From: Hyphomicrobiaceae bacterium
GTDB taxonomy: Bacteria; Pseudomonadota; Alphaproteobacteria; Rhizobiales; Hyphomicrobiaceae
Reading direction: 5' to 3'
Assembly: GCA_023384095.1 (NCBI GenBank)
Contig: JAHDXT010000005.1
Span: 62,001 to 126,000, forward strand
DNA: 64,000 nt
Of this stretch, positions 27,191-37,622 are shown in pieces. Below the pieces are notes generated by a model. It searched no databases and was not told where the DNA came from. It worked only from the letters and a program-made list of their open reading frames with translations. How positions within the stretch are numbered: position 1 is the first letter of the stretch; each line of letters starts with the position of its first letter. The position numbers and the translations under genes were made by a program.

Positions 27191-28117
27191 TCACGCGAGC
27201 CGCGCCAGGTACTGGCCTGCGATATCGCAGCCGACGAGCCCGGAATAGGCGTCGAGCAGCTTCCCGGTGATCGGTCCGGGCACCTGGCCGCTGCCGATCC
27301 GGGCGCCGTTCACCTGCGAGACCCCGCACAGGCAGAGGCTCGTCGAGGTGAGGAACACCTCGTCGGCGTTGTAGGCGTCGTAGAGGTCGAGGTCGCGCTC
27401 CTCGACGGCGATGCCGAGATCGCGGGCGAGCTCGATCGCCGTCTGCCGGCTGACCCCTTCGAGCACGTAGCGGCCCTGCGGCGTCAGCAGGCGGCCGTTC
27501 TTCACGATGAAGATGTTCGAGCCCATGCCCTCGGCGAGGCTGCCGTTCTCGTCGAGCAGCACGGCCCAGGCCTTGGGGTCCTGCGCGTGCACCTCGAGCT
27601 CCGCGACGATCATGTTGAGGTAGTTGTGCGTCTTGACCCGAGGGCTGAGCGCCGACGGCGGCGTGCGCCGGACGGAAGGAACGATCACGCGGATGCCGTC
27701 CCGGTAGTGCTCGGCCCGGGTCTGGAACGGCAGCGGCGTGCAGTCGATCACCACGTTGGGGCCGGTATGGTCCCAGCCCTCGTCGCCGACGGCGCGGACC
27801 CCGCGGGAGACCCGCTGCCCGACCCAGAAATCGTCGCCGGCCCCGAGCAGGTGCGCGTTGCGCCGCACCACCTCGTGCGTGATCTCGACCACGTCCCCGG
27901 GCGACAGGCCGATGTCGATCCTCAGGTAGGCGAGAGAGCGGAAAAAGCGCTCGATGTGCTCCTTCACCTTGAACGGGCGGCCGTTGAAGGTGCGGGTCAT
28001 GTCGAAGCAGCCGTCGCCATAAAGAAAGCTGCGGTCGCGATAGGGCACGCGCACCTCCGCCTCGGGGACATAGCGGCCGTTGAAATAGGCGATGCGTTGA
28101 TTGGCGCGCTCCGGCAT
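27191..28117 (-). CDS. Class IV PLP-dependent aminotransferase
   Basis: The 308-residue enzyme belongs to the branched-chain / D-amino-acid aminotransferase / aminodeoxychorismate lyase fold. VPYRDRSFLYGDGCFDMTRTFNG is the N-terminal signature, the PLP lysine is K162 in RVKTHNYLNMI, and LDENGSLAEGMGSNIFIVKNG and the EVFLTSTSLCLCGVSQV end are typical of the family. The exact substrate is not clear: it could be a branched-chain, aromatic or D-amino-acid type. It lies just upstream of the MFS gene, which may move its substrate or product. Confidence 0.85.
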   Translation of the reverse strand: MPERANQRIAYFNGRYVPEAEVRVPYRDRSFLYGDGCFDMTRTFNGRPFKVKEHIERFFRSLAYLRIDIGLSPGDVVEITHEVVRRNAHLLGAGDDFWVGQRVSRGVRAVGDEGWDHTGPNVVIDCTPLPFQTRAEHYRDGIRVIVPSVRRTPPSALSPRVKTHNYLNMIVAELEVHAQDPKAWAVLLDENGSLAEGMGSNIFIVKNGRLLTPQGRYVLEGVSRQTAIELARDLGIAVEERDLDLYDAYNADEVFLTSTSLCLCGVSQVNGARIGSGQVPGPITGKLLDAYSGLVGCDIAGQYLARLA

Positions 28118-28268
28118 CGGCGTGTCCTCGGGGTTTCGGTCCGGCCCGCAGCATAGCGCATCACGGAGCACCCGAGCCAGATCGCCGCGCCGCAGCCCAG
28201 GTGTGCGCCGCGCTCCGGCGCCATCGGCGATGTGCAGGGATAGGTCGCCGACCGGCCGTGCTTTCGTT

Positions 28269-31200
28269 TCAGACCGCCTCGAGGAAGCGCTCGGCTGCGG
28301 CGAGATCGACGGATACGAGCTGGCTGACGCCCTTCTCGCCCATCGTGACCCCGAACAGGCGGTTCATGCGCGCCATGGTCATCGGGTGGTGCGTGATCAC
28401 CAGGAACCGCGTCTCGGTCTCTTCCGCCATCCGTTCCATCAGCGTGCAGAAGCGGTCGACGTTGGCGTCGTCGAGAGGCGCATCCACCTCGTCGAGCACG
28501 CAGATCGGCGAGGGGTTGGTCAGGAATACGGCGAAGATCAGCGACAGCGCCGTCAGCGTCTGCTCGCCGCCGGACAGCAGCGACAAGGTCGCCGGCTTCT
28601 TGCCCGGCGGCTTGGCGATGATCTCCAGGCCGCCTTCGAGCGGGTCCTCGCTCTCGACCATCTCGAGCCGTGCCTCGCCGCCGCCGAACAGGGTCGTGAA
28701 CAGCCGGCGGAAATGTCCGTCGACCACGTTGAACGCATCCTGCAGCCGCTTGCGGGCCTCGCGGTTGAGCTGGCCGATGCCGCCGCGCAGGCTGGCGATC
28801 GCCGACGCGACGTCGCCGCGCTCAGCATCGAGCCGCGAATGCTGCTCCTGCAGGGCCTGCAACTCCTCCTCGGCTTGCAGGTTGACGCCGCCGAGGCGCT
28901 CGCGGTCGGCCCTGAGGCGCGACAGGTGCCGATCGACCTCGGCCAGTGCGGGCAGCGGTGCGCCGGGTTTCGCCTCGGCGATCCCGAGGCATCCTTCGGG
29001 GGCGACGCCGAGCGTGTCGCGGATCCTGGCGACCTCGGCGCTGCGGCGCTGGCGGACCGCTTCGAGCCTCGCCTCGCTGCGGGCGCGCGCCTCCCGCTCG
29101 GTGCTCACAGCGGCCTGTGCCGAGCGGAGCGCCTGCGCCGCCTGCCGCTGGGCCGCCTCGGCCTGGGCGAGCCGGTCGGCCGCGGCTTCGCGCTCCTCCT
29201 CAGCCCGGCTCAGCGCACTCAGCAGCTTGTGACGCTTGTCCTCGATGAGCGGCGGCAGCCGGGCCAGCTCGGAGAGCTCGTCCTTGGCCTCCTGCAGGCG
29301 CGCCTGCAACGTGCCGATCTGCTGCTCGGCGCTCGCGGCGCGCAGCGACCAGCGTTCAAGCTCGGCCGCAGCGGCCGCCATGCGCTCCGCCCGGACCTGC
29401 CGCTCGCGCTCGAGCCCGGCGAGAGCCGCACGACGTTCCGAGACGTGCTCGCGCGACGATCTCGCCTGCTGCTGCGCATCGGCCAGCAGCGGCTCGCAGT
29501 CGTTGTCGGCCCCGATCTCGGCAAGACCGGCTTCGATCTCGGTGAGCCGCGCCCGGGCCTCGGCAAGGCTGCTCTGGGCGCGTGCCTTCGCCTCGGCGAC
29601 CGCGGCGAGGCGGCCTTCCGTCTCCCGCGCCGCGCGCTCGATGACGTTGAGCTGCTCGCGCGTCCTCGCCAGCCTGCCCTGCGTCTCCCGCCACGCTTGC
29701 CGGAGCCGGCGCTCGTCCTCCTCCGCGCGGCGATGCCGCTCGGCGGCTCCGGCGGCTTCGGCGGCTGCAGCGGTTGCAGTGTTCCGGGCCGCCTGCTCCT
29801 TGCTCCGGATGCCGGCGAGGCGGTTGCGCTCGGCGAGACGCTGGGCGGCGGCGGTCGGCGCATCGGCGGCGGCGACGAAGCCGTCCCAGCGCCACAGGTC
29901 GCCCTCGCGCGAGACGAGCCGCTGGCCGGGCTTCAGCGCCGGCTGCAGATGCAACGCGACCTCGCGCGGCACGACCCCGATCTGCCGCAAGCGCCGCGTC
30001 AGCTCGGGCGGGCCATCGACGCGCTCGATCAGCGGTTCGGCGCCCGCGGGCAGCGGCGCGTCGTCGTCGGATGGCTCCACCAGACGCCAGTGTGCGGCGG
30101 CCTCCGACGCTGCGGGCGCGTCGAGGTCGTCGCCGAGCGCGGCGCCGAGCGCCAGCTCGTAGCCCGGCGCGACCTGCAGCAGATCGACGACGGGCGGATA
30201 GGCGACGTCCTGAGCCGGCATGAGCAGCTTGGCGAGCGTCGCGAGCTCGGTCGTGAGCTGCCGGGCGGCAAGCTCCGCGAGCCGGCTCGACTCGCGGGTC
30301 CGCTTGGCTTCCCCGGCCGCCGCGGCGACGCGCTCTTCCGCGCCTATGGCGTGCGTCTCGAGCTCGGCAAGCTCCAGCGACAGCCGCCGCCCGAGCTCCT
30401 GCGTCTCGGTGAGCTTCAGCACGTCCGGGGCCTTGGCCGCGATGTCGCGAGCCTGGACCTCGAGCCCCGCAAGCTGCCGCTCCAGCCGAGCCGCCTGGTC
30501 CTTGCGCTCGGCCCGCATCGAGTCGAGGCTCTGTTTGCGCGCGCGCGCCTCGAATGTGCGGGCCGTGATCTCTTCGAGCCGCGCCTCTGCGGCCTGCAGC
30601 AACCGGTGAGCGCCGGCGAGGTCCGCCCTCAGCGCGTTCCCCTGCTCAGCCGCCCTCGCGTCGGCGCGGGACAACGCCTCCTGCTCCTCATTGAGGTGGG
30701 CGGTGATCTGGCGCGCCTCGCGGATCAGCCCGTCCTCGCGCTCGAGGTCGGCGGCAAGCTGGGCCGCACGCCCCTCGAGCTCCGCCTCCCGCTCCCGTGC
30801 GCGGTCCGCCTCGCGCTCGAAGCTCTCCTGCTGGACCTTGATGCGGGCCAGGATCGCGGCCCGGGTCGCCTCCTCCTCGCGCAGCGGCTGGAGGGACTGG
30901 GCGATGGCGGCTTCCTGGCGCACGGCCCCCGCTTCGGTCTCGACAGCGGCGCCGAGCCTCGCCATGGCATCGGTGAGCGCTGATTCCTCGGCCTCGACCT
31001 GGGCCTGCGCTTCGGCCCACTGCAGATGCAGCAGCATGGCTTCGGCCCTGCGGATCTCGGCCGACAGCTCCTTGTAGCGCTTCACCTGCCGGGTCTGCCG
31101 CTTGAGACTTTCGATCTGGGAGCCGATCTGCCCGAGGATGTCCGCCAGACGCGCCAGGTTGTTCTCGGCGGCCTTGAGGCGAAGCTCCGCCTCGTGCCGG

Positions 31201-31727
31201 CGGCTGTGCAGGCCGGCGACGCCGGCGGCGTCCTCCAGGATGCGCCGGCGCTGGTCGGGTTTGGCGTTGACGATCTCGCCGATCTGGCCCTGGCGGACGA
31301 GGGATGGCGAGCGCGCCCCGGTGGCGGCGTCCTCGAACAGGATCTTGACGTCGCGGGCCCGCACCTCGCGCCCGTTGATCCGATAGGCGGAGCCAGCCTC
31401 CCGCTCGATCCGGCGCGTGATCTCGATCGTGTCGGCGCCGTTGAACTCGGCCGGCGCCTTGCGCTGGCTGTTGTCCACGAAGATCGTCACCTCGGCAGAA
31501 TTGCGTGCCGGCCGCATCGCGGTCCCGGAGAAGATGACGTCGTCCATCGCCGCCGCGCGCATCGACTTGTGCGACGTCTCGCCCATCACCCAGCGCAGCG
31601 CCTCGAGCAGGTTCGACTTGCCGCAGCCGTTGGGGCCGACGACCCCGGTCAGCCCCTTCTCGACGAGAAGGTCCACAGGCTCGACGAACGACTTGAAACC
31701 GAGCAGCCGCAGCCGCTGAATGTGCAT
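28269..31727 (-). CDS. smc: Chromosome segregation ATPase SMC
   Basis: SMC forms a ring with ScpA and ScpB that organises and segregates the chromosome. The 1152-residue protein has Walker A GPNGCGKSN at residues 31-39, long coiled coils rich in Glu, Arg and Ala on both sides of a hinge near residues 500-640, then LLSGGEQTLTALSLIF (signature) and CVLDEVDAPLDDANV (Walker B) near the C-terminus. The length is normal. It is downstream of two DsbA-like genes on the same strand, the order known in many Rhizobiales. A long open frame on the opposite strand is a shadow of its GC-rich coding. Confidence 0.98.
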   Translation of the reverse strand: MHIQRLRLLGFKSFVEPVDLLVEKGLTGVVGPNGCGKSNLLEALRWVMGETSHKSMRAAAMDDVIFSGTAMRPARNSAEVTIFVDNSQRKAPAEFNGADTIEITRRIEREAGSAYRINGREVRARDVKILFEDAATGARSPSLVRQGQIGEIVNAKPDQRRRILEDAAGVAGLHSRRHEAELRLKAAENNLARLADILGQIGSQIESLKRQTRQVKRYKELSAEIRRAEAMLLHLQWAEAQAQVEAEESALTDAMARLGAAVETEAGAVRQEAAIAQSLQPLREEEATRAAILARIKVQQESFEREADRAREREAELEGRAAQLAADLEREDGLIREARQITAHLNEEQEALSRADARAAEQGNALRADLAGAHRLLQAAEARLEEITARTFEARARKQSLDSMRAERKDQAARLERQLAGLEVQARDIAAKAPDVLKLTETQELGRRLSLELAELETHAIGAEERVAAAAGEAKRTRESSRLAELAARQLTTELATLAKLLMPAQDVAYPPVVDLLQVAPGYELALGAALGDDLDAPAASEAAAHWRLVEPSDDDAPLPAGAEPLIERVDGPPELTRRLRQIGVVPREVALHLQPALKPGQRLVSREGDLWRWDGFVAAADAPTAAAQRLAERNRLAGIRSKEQAARNTATAAAAEAAGAAERHRRAEEDERRLRQAWRETQGRLARTREQLNVIERAARETEGRLAAVAEAKARAQSSLAEARARLTEIEAGLAEIGADNDCEPLLADAQQQARSSREHVSERRAALAGLERERQVRAERMAAAAAELERWSLRAASAEQQIGTLQARLQEAKDELSELARLPPLIEDKRHKLLSALSRAEEEREAAADRLAQAEAAQRQAAQALRSAQAAVSTEREARARSEARLEAVRQRRSAEVARIRDTLGVAPEGCLGIAEAKPGAPLPALAEVDRHLSRLRADRERLGGVNLQAEEELQALQEQHSRLDAERGDVASAIASLRGGIGQLNREARKRLQDAFNVVDGHFRRLFTTLFGGGEARLEMVESEDPLEGGLEIIAKPPGKKPATLSLLSGGEQTLTALSLIFAVFLTNPSPICVLDEVDAPLDDANVDRFCTLMERMAEETETRFLVITHHPMTMARMNRLFGVTMGEKGVSQLVSVDLAAAERFLEAV

Positions 31728-31789
31728 CTCTCGCGTATCCCCGAGTCGGCACCTGCGAGGCGTCAGGGGATGGACGTTGCGGGCGACGC

Positions 31790-32590
31790 CTAGTTCGCCG
31801 TCGTCGCGCCCGGGCTTGCCTTGCCGGCCTGGACAGGCTCGACCATCTCCCGGATTTCCTTCATCCCGATCACAGTCTTCACCAGACGGCCATCGACGAA
31901 GAAGTTCGGCGTCCCGATCACGCCCAGCGTCCGCCCTCGTTCTTTCACCTGATTGAGCGCGTCGATCATGCCTTGATTCTGGTAGCAGGCGTCAAACTGC
32001 GCCCGCGTCATCCCCACCTGAGCCGCCACCTTGAAGATCGGATCGCGCCTCACCTCCTGGCTCACCCACCTGGCCTGCTCGGCCATGAACCTGCCGTAGA
32101 GCTCGAAATAGCGCCCCGGCGGCGCGCACCGGAGCGCGATCGTCGCCGCACCCGACTGGAAGCCGATCGGAAACTCGCGCAGGATGAAGCGCACCTTGCC
32201 GGTGTCGATATAATCGCGCTTCAACTGTGGAAAAGTCTCGAGGTGGAACTTCCGGCAATACGGGCAGGTCAGCGAGGCGTACTTGATGATGGTGACTGGC
32301 GCATCCGCGCGCCCGATCGCCATCTCCGGCAGCGGTCCGGGCCTCATCACCTCGGCCGGCGACGGGTTCTCGATCACCTGGCGGGCAGGGCGATACCCGC
32401 TGCCGGCCTCGGAGAACGGGTCGAACCGGGGCTCGTCGGCGCTCTGGCCCGCGGCCACTCCGCCTGCCCGGGCGGCGTCAGCCGACTGCAGCGCCTCGCC
32501 CAGGGAGCTCTCGCCGGCGCACCCCGACAGGACAGCGGCGGCGGCCACCAGCCCCGCCAGCATACCTCGGCTCGAGGCGCGCGCCGCCAC
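31790..32590 (-). CDS. DsbA-family thioredoxin-like lipoprotein
   Basis: The 266-residue product has a lipoprotein-type signal (Arg residues, a hydrophobic stretch, then the lipobox LSGC around residue 23), so it is probably anchored to the periplasmic face. A disordered linker is followed by a thioredoxin fold with CPYC as the redox pair in YASLTCPYCRKFH and a cis-proline in VIGTPNFFVDG. It probably oxidises or isomerises disulfides. The start is GTG, seven bases after the stop codon of the related upstream gene; the later ATG would remove the charged part of the signal. Confidence 0.85.
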   Translation of the reverse strand: MAARASSRGMLAGLVAAAAVLSGCAGESSLGEALQSADAARAGGVAAGQSADEPRFDPFSEAGSGYRPARQVIENPSPAEVMRPGPLPEMAIGRADAPVTIIKYASLTCPYCRKFHLETFPQLKRDYIDTGKVRFILREFPIGFQSGAATIALRCAPPGRYFELYGRFMAEQARWVSQEVRRDPIFKVAAQVGMTRAQFDACYQNQGMIDALNQVKERGRTLGVIGTPNFFVDGRLVKTVIGMKEIREMVEPVQAGKASPGATTAN

Positions 32591-32597
32591 CTGCCGC

Positions 32598-33287
32598 TCA
32601 ACTGCCGAGCAGCGGCTCGAGCGCCTTGTCGAACTCGGCGAGCGTGCCGCCGCCGCCGAGGCGCTTGCCGTTGATGAAGAAGGTCGGTGTCGAGCTTACG
32701 CCGAACTGCTCGCTGGCCCGCGTGCGCCCCGCCTCGATCTGGGCGAGCAGCTTGTCGTCGGTCAGGCACTTGTCGAAGCTCTCCTTCGTGAACCCCGCCT
32801 GCCTGGCGATCTCGAAGAGCTTCGGAACCGGATTGTTGCGCACCACCCACTCGTCCTGCTTCTGGAACAGCACGTCGGTCATGGCGTAGGCCTTGTCGCC
32901 CCCGGCGCAGCGGGCCAGCATGGCGCCGGCCGCGGCGAGGTTGTCGAGCGGGAACTCGCGGAGGATCAGGCGCACCTTGCCGGTGTCGATGTATTTCTTC
33001 TTCAGCTCCGGCAGGACCCGGTTGTGGAAGTTGGCGCAGTGGCCGCACGTCATCGAGGCGTACTCGACGATGGTGACCTTCGCGTCGGGGCTGCCGAGCA
33101 CGAGGTCGGGCAGCTCGCCGGGCTTCATCAGCTCCTCGACCGGAACCTCGGCAGGGCCCTGCCGCCGCTGCGCCGAGGCGGCCAGCCGAAACGGTGCGGG
33201 CAGCAGGGCTGTGGCGAGCAGGGTGCCTCCACTCAGCAGCAGAGTGCGGCGGCTCGCCTGCAGGGGGCCGATCTCGGTGTGGGACAA
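32598..33287 (-). CDS. DsbA-family thiol-disulfide oxidoreductase, Tat-type signal
   Basis: The 229-residue protein has an N-terminal signal with two arginines (SRRTLLLSGGTLLATALLP) and a thioredoxin fold with CGHC in YASMTCGHCANFH, then SSTPTFFINGKRL with the cis-proline. It resembles the lipoprotein DsbA next to it along its length, so the two are paralogs from a duplication. The start is TTG with GAGGAG eight bases upstream. Both genes stand just before smc, a neighbourhood known in Rhizobiales but without a clear functional link. Confidence 0.88.
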   Translation of the reverse strand: MSHTEIGPLQASRRTLLLSGGTLLATALLPAPFRLAASAQRRQGPAEVPVEELMKPGELPDLVLGSPDAKVTIVEYASMTCGHCANFHNRVLPELKKKYIDTGKVRLILREFPLDNLAAAGAMLARCAGGDKAYAMTDVLFQKQDEWVVRNNPVPKLFEIARQAGFTKESFDKCLTDDKLLAQIEAGRTRASEQFGVSSTPTFFINGKRLGGGGTLAEFDKALEPLLGS

Positions 33288-33432
33288 GGGGCTACTCCTC
33301 GATTCCAGACTGCATGAGTGCCGCCAGAGGTGGCATTTCTGCGGCTCGACTTAATGCAATTCAGCGCTGAACGCCAACTGAATGGCGGTCACACCTGCGT
33401 CAGCGCCTGCGGCCAAGTGCCGGCGCGCGGGC

Positions 33433-34023
33433 TCAGCGAACGGCAGTGCGTGCGCGGTCGCGGTGGACGCTGGCCTGCAAGCGCGCCAGGGCGGCTCGCA
33501 GCGCCTCGTCCTCAACGGCGGCCAGCTCCGGCGTTTCCGGCGCTGAACGATCGGGCCGGCTCGAAACGGATGGCTCGCGCGCGGCAACGGCCGCGCCGGC
33601 GAGCGGGGCCTGGACGAACCGCAGGTCTGCGACGGCGCGGTACCCGAAGCTGGCGTTGATCCGGTCGACGAGCTGGCGGGCCTTGTGCTGCAGCTCGATG
33701 GCGCGGGGCCCGTCCACCCGCAGCACGAGCGTCGCGCCGGGCCGGCGCTCGGCGCCCGCCTCGACCTCGCGATAAGCGTCGACGCCGCGCGGCCATTTCA
33801 GCCGTTCCGGGGCCGTGTAGCTCGCAATGTCGGCGCCGGCGATGCTGGCCCAGTCCGTCAGCAGCGCCGCCGAGGCGAAGCCGTATTTCTCGAACGCCTT
33901 GCGGGTCAGGCGCGGCACGTAGCTCGAGACAGCGACAGCCGGCTGCCGGCGTGCCCCTGCGACTCCCCGCGGCGGCTGCCGCGGCGTGGCGACTGTGCTG
34001 TTCACGATCAGGACCCGCGCCAT
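33433..34023 (-). CDS. DUF721 / DciA-like protein
   Basis: The 196-residue protein has the DUF721 pattern: a basic N-terminus, the core LTRKAFEKYGFASAALLTDWASIAGADIASYTAPERLKW, then a strand-rich part LVLRVDGPRAIELQHKARQLVDRINASFGYRAV. The DUF721 family includes DciA, which helps load the DnaB helicase at replication start in bacteria that lack DnaC. The C-terminus is low complexity. It lies back to back with mutY with 64 bases between the starts. Confidence 0.8.
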   Translation of the reverse strand: MARVLIVNSTVATPRQPPRGVAGARRQPAVAVSSYVPRLTRKAFEKYGFASAALLTDWASIAGADIASYTAPERLKWPRGVDAYREVEAGAERRPGATLVLRVDGPRAIELQHKARQLVDRINASFGYRAVADLRFVQAPLAGAAVAAREPSVSSRPDRSAPETPELAAVEDEALRAALARLQASVHRDRARTAVR

Positions 34024-34087
34024 TCCAATCCGCACCGGCCGTGCTTACCATCTGCAACGTGATTCGCGGGACAGGCGGAGAGTTCAG

Positions 34088-35194
34088 GTGACCGCTGTGG
34101 CGGGAAAGCAACGGGTGCAGCGCGGCTGGGACGGCGATGCGGCTGGCGCCCTGCTCGACTGGTACGACGCCGAGCGGCGCGATCTGCCGTGGCGGGCGGC
34201 TCCCGGCGCCGCGGCCGATCCCTACCGGGTGTGGCTCAGCGAGATCATGCTGCAGCAGACGACGGTCAAGGCCGTCATCGCCTACTTCGACAAGCTCGCC
34301 ACCCGCTGGCCGACGGTCGAGGCGCTGGCCGCCGCCGACCTTGACGAGGTGCTGAGCGCCTGGGCGGGCCTGGGCTACTACAGCCGGGCCCACAACCTCC
34401 ATCGTTGCGCGCGGGAGATCGTCGAGCGCCATGGCGGCCGGTTTCCACGCAGCGAGGCAGCGCTGCTCGCGCTGCCGGGCATCGGCCCCTATACGGCTGC
34501 CGCGGTCGCCGCGATCGCGTTCGGCGAACGTACAACTCCTGTCGACGGGAACGTCGAAAGAGTGGTGGCGCGGCTGTTCGCCGTGCGCGAGCCGCTGCCC
34601 GGCGTCAGGACCGTCCTGAAAGAGCTCGCGGCGACCCTGACGCCGGCGCAACGGACAGGCGACTTCGCGCAGGCCATGATGGACCTCGGCGCCACCGTGT
34701 GCACGCCCAAGCGGCCCTCCTGCCTGATGTGCCCGCTCAACCGGCAATGTCTGGCTCACGCCAGCGGCATCGAGGCCGCGCTTCCCGCCAGGGCGGAGAA
34801 GGGCGAGCGCCCGACGCGTTTCGGGGTTGCGTTCATCGCTCTGCGCGAGGACGGCTGTCTGCTGCTGCGCAAGCGCCGCGAGACGGGCCTGCTCGCCCGC
34901 ATGATGGAGGTGCCGACGACCGACTGGCTGGAGGACCCGCGAGTGGTCACCGAAGCGCTGCGGGCGGCCCCGGTGCGCGCCGACTGGTGGCAGGTGCCGG
35001 GCCAGGTCGTGCACACCTTCACGCATTTCCGCCTGGAGCTTCTCGTCTACCGCGCCGTGGCTCCCGCCGATGCGGCGCTCACCTTCTGGGCCGATGCGGG
35101 CCGCTGCCGCTGGGTGCCGCGCCGCGAGCTCGAGCGCCAGGCGCTGCCGAGCCTGATGCGCAAGGTGATCGCGCACGGCCTGCGCGAGATGTGA
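34088..35194 (+). CDS. mutY: A/G-specific adenine glycosylase MutY
   Basis: MutY removes adenine opposite 8-oxoguanine. The 368-residue protein has the catalytic Glu at residue 52 in LSEIMLQQT, the helix-hairpin-helix LPGIGPYTAAAVAAIAFG, the catalytic Asp at residue 153 in PVDGNVERV, and the [4Fe-4S] cysteines C205, C212, C215 and C221. The C-terminal NUDIX-like domain (FIALREDGCLLLRKRRETGLLARMMEVP) recognises 8-oxoG. The start is GTG with GGAGAG upstream. It is divergent from the DUF721 gene. Confidence 0.97.
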   Translation: MTAVAGKQRVQRGWDGDAAGALLDWYDAERRDLPWRAAPGAAADPYRVWLSEIMLQQTTVKAVIAYFDKLATRWPTVEALAAADLDEVLSAWAGLGYYSRAHNLHRCAREIVERHGGRFPRSEAALLALPGIGPYTAAAVAAIAFGERTTPVDGNVERVVARLFAVREPLPGVRTVLKELAATLTPAQRTGDFAQAMMDLGATVCTPKRPSCLMCPLNRQCLAHASGIEAALPARAEKGERPTRFGVAFIALREDGCLLLRKRRETGLLARMMEVPTTDWLEDPRVVTEALRAAPVRADWWQVPGQVVHTFTHFRLELLVYRAVAPADAALTFWADAGRCRWVPRRELERQALPSLMRKVIAHGLREM

Positions 35195-35478
35195 GCCGCG
35201 GCCGGCCCTCTGCCCCGCGGCGGCAGCCCTTCTTCCTGGGGCCGAACGTCCGATAGAGGCCCATTATCTCGTTGTTGACCGCCGTTCAGGCTGAATGGCT
35301 GGTGCGCCGCGGCAACGGCCGCAACTTATGCGCGAGTCACCATGGACACTGCACGCGAATCGCCTGCTTAAGTAATGCACATTGGTCGGCCTGTTGACGG
35401 CGTTCGGACGTGAGCTCGACCCAATGACGATTAGGGGGCACCTCGGCTTGCAAACTCCACATCAACGGGAAAAGATCG

Positions 35479-36303
35479 ATGAAACACATCACGGGGGTTA
35501 CAACCGGTGCGATAGCACTGGCCGCTGCGTTCGCCGGGTCGGCGCTGGCTGACGGCTTACCGAGGCGGGCGCCGGTCGTCGTCGCTCCGCCGCCTGTCGT
35601 CGACCGGTGCGCGCCGGGACCGTGGACGGGCTTCTACGTCGGCGGCAACCTCGGCTGGGCCAGCTCGGACGGCGAGTTCAACGACCACGACAAATTCTTC
35701 TCGTACCATGATCGGTTCGACGACGAGGACGACGGGTTCACGGCCGGCGTGCAGAGCGGCTACAACCTGCAATGCGGGAACGTCGTCTTCGGCATCGAGT
35801 CCGACTGGAACTGGCTCGATATCGGCAACGACAGCCGGCATTATGGCTGGTATGATGCGGAATTCAACCGCAGCCGCCAGCTCGACTGGTTCGGCACGCT
35901 TCGTGGACGGCTCGGATTCACCAACGATCGCGGCCTGATGGTCTACGCAACGGCCGGCTTGGCCTATACCGACGGCGGCCATGACTGGCGGGGAGAAGGC
36001 TGGGACACCTACCACGACGCCAATTGGTCGGTCGATCACCGTGATTCGGACGACGTCCAGTGGGGCTGGACGGCCGGCGGCGGCGTCGAGTGGCTGTGGT
36101 CGGACCGCGTCAGCTTCAAGGCCGAAGCTCTGTGGATCGACTTCGAGGACGGGTCCAAGAGCAGGGTCATCGAATTCTGCGATTACTACAGCTGCTGGGA
36201 CGAGAAGAAGCGCTTCAGCCACGACGACAATCTGTGGGTGGCGCGCATCGGCGTGAACTTCAGGTTCGGCCACCGCGAGCCGGTGTACGAGCCGCTGAAG
36301 TAG
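35479..36303 (+). CDS. Omp25/31-type outer membrane beta-barrel protein
   Basis: The 274-residue protein has a signal peptide of about 24 residues ending in ALA and a small porin-like barrel: PGPWTGFYVGGNLGWASSDG, FTAGVQSGYNLQCGNVVFGIESD, WFGTLRGRLGFTNDRGLMVYATAGLAYTDG and the C-terminal WVARIGVNFRFG with an aromatic end before a short tail. These are marks of the surface antigens and outer-membrane proteins of Rhizobiales. The extracellular loops are unusually rich in Asp, Trp and Tyr. A strong terminator follows. It is convergent with ccrM. Confidence 0.88.
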   Translation: MKHITGVTTGAIALAAAFAGSALADGLPRRAPVVVAPPPVVDRCAPGPWTGFYVGGNLGWASSDGEFNDHDKFFSYHDRFDDEDDGFTAGVQSGYNLQCGNVVFGIESDWNWLDIGNDSRHYGWYDAEFNRSRQLDWFGTLRGRLGFTNDRGLMVYATAGLAYTDGGHDWRGEGWDTYHDANWSVDHRDSDDVQWGWTAGGGVEWLWSDRVSFKAEALWIDFEDGSKSRVIEFCDYYSCWDEKKRFSHDDNLWVARIGVNFRFGHREPVYEPLK

Positions 36304-36327
36304 ACTGACAGCACAGTCAGAGATCAG

Positions 36328-36358
36328 AAGGCCGCATGGGGAGAAGGCGGCCTTTCTC
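36328..36358 (+). terminator. Intrinsic terminator after the outer membrane protein gene
   Basis: AAGGCCGC pairs with GCGGCCTT around an eleven-base loop, followed by TTCTCTATTT. It lies 25 bases after the stop codon. It may also stop ccrM transcripts on the other strand, though the T-run there is weaker. Confidence 0.8.
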
Positions 36359-36387
36359 TATTTCAGCCGGGCACGAGCCCAGCGCAG

Positions 36388-37609
<1,222 letters not shown>

Positions 37610-37622
37610 GGCGGGTTCGCGG

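Noticed and set aside
28101-30983. Very long open frame on the plus strand opposite smc
   Set aside because: It is a mirror of the GC-rich codons of smc; it has no domain, and smc is complete and certain.
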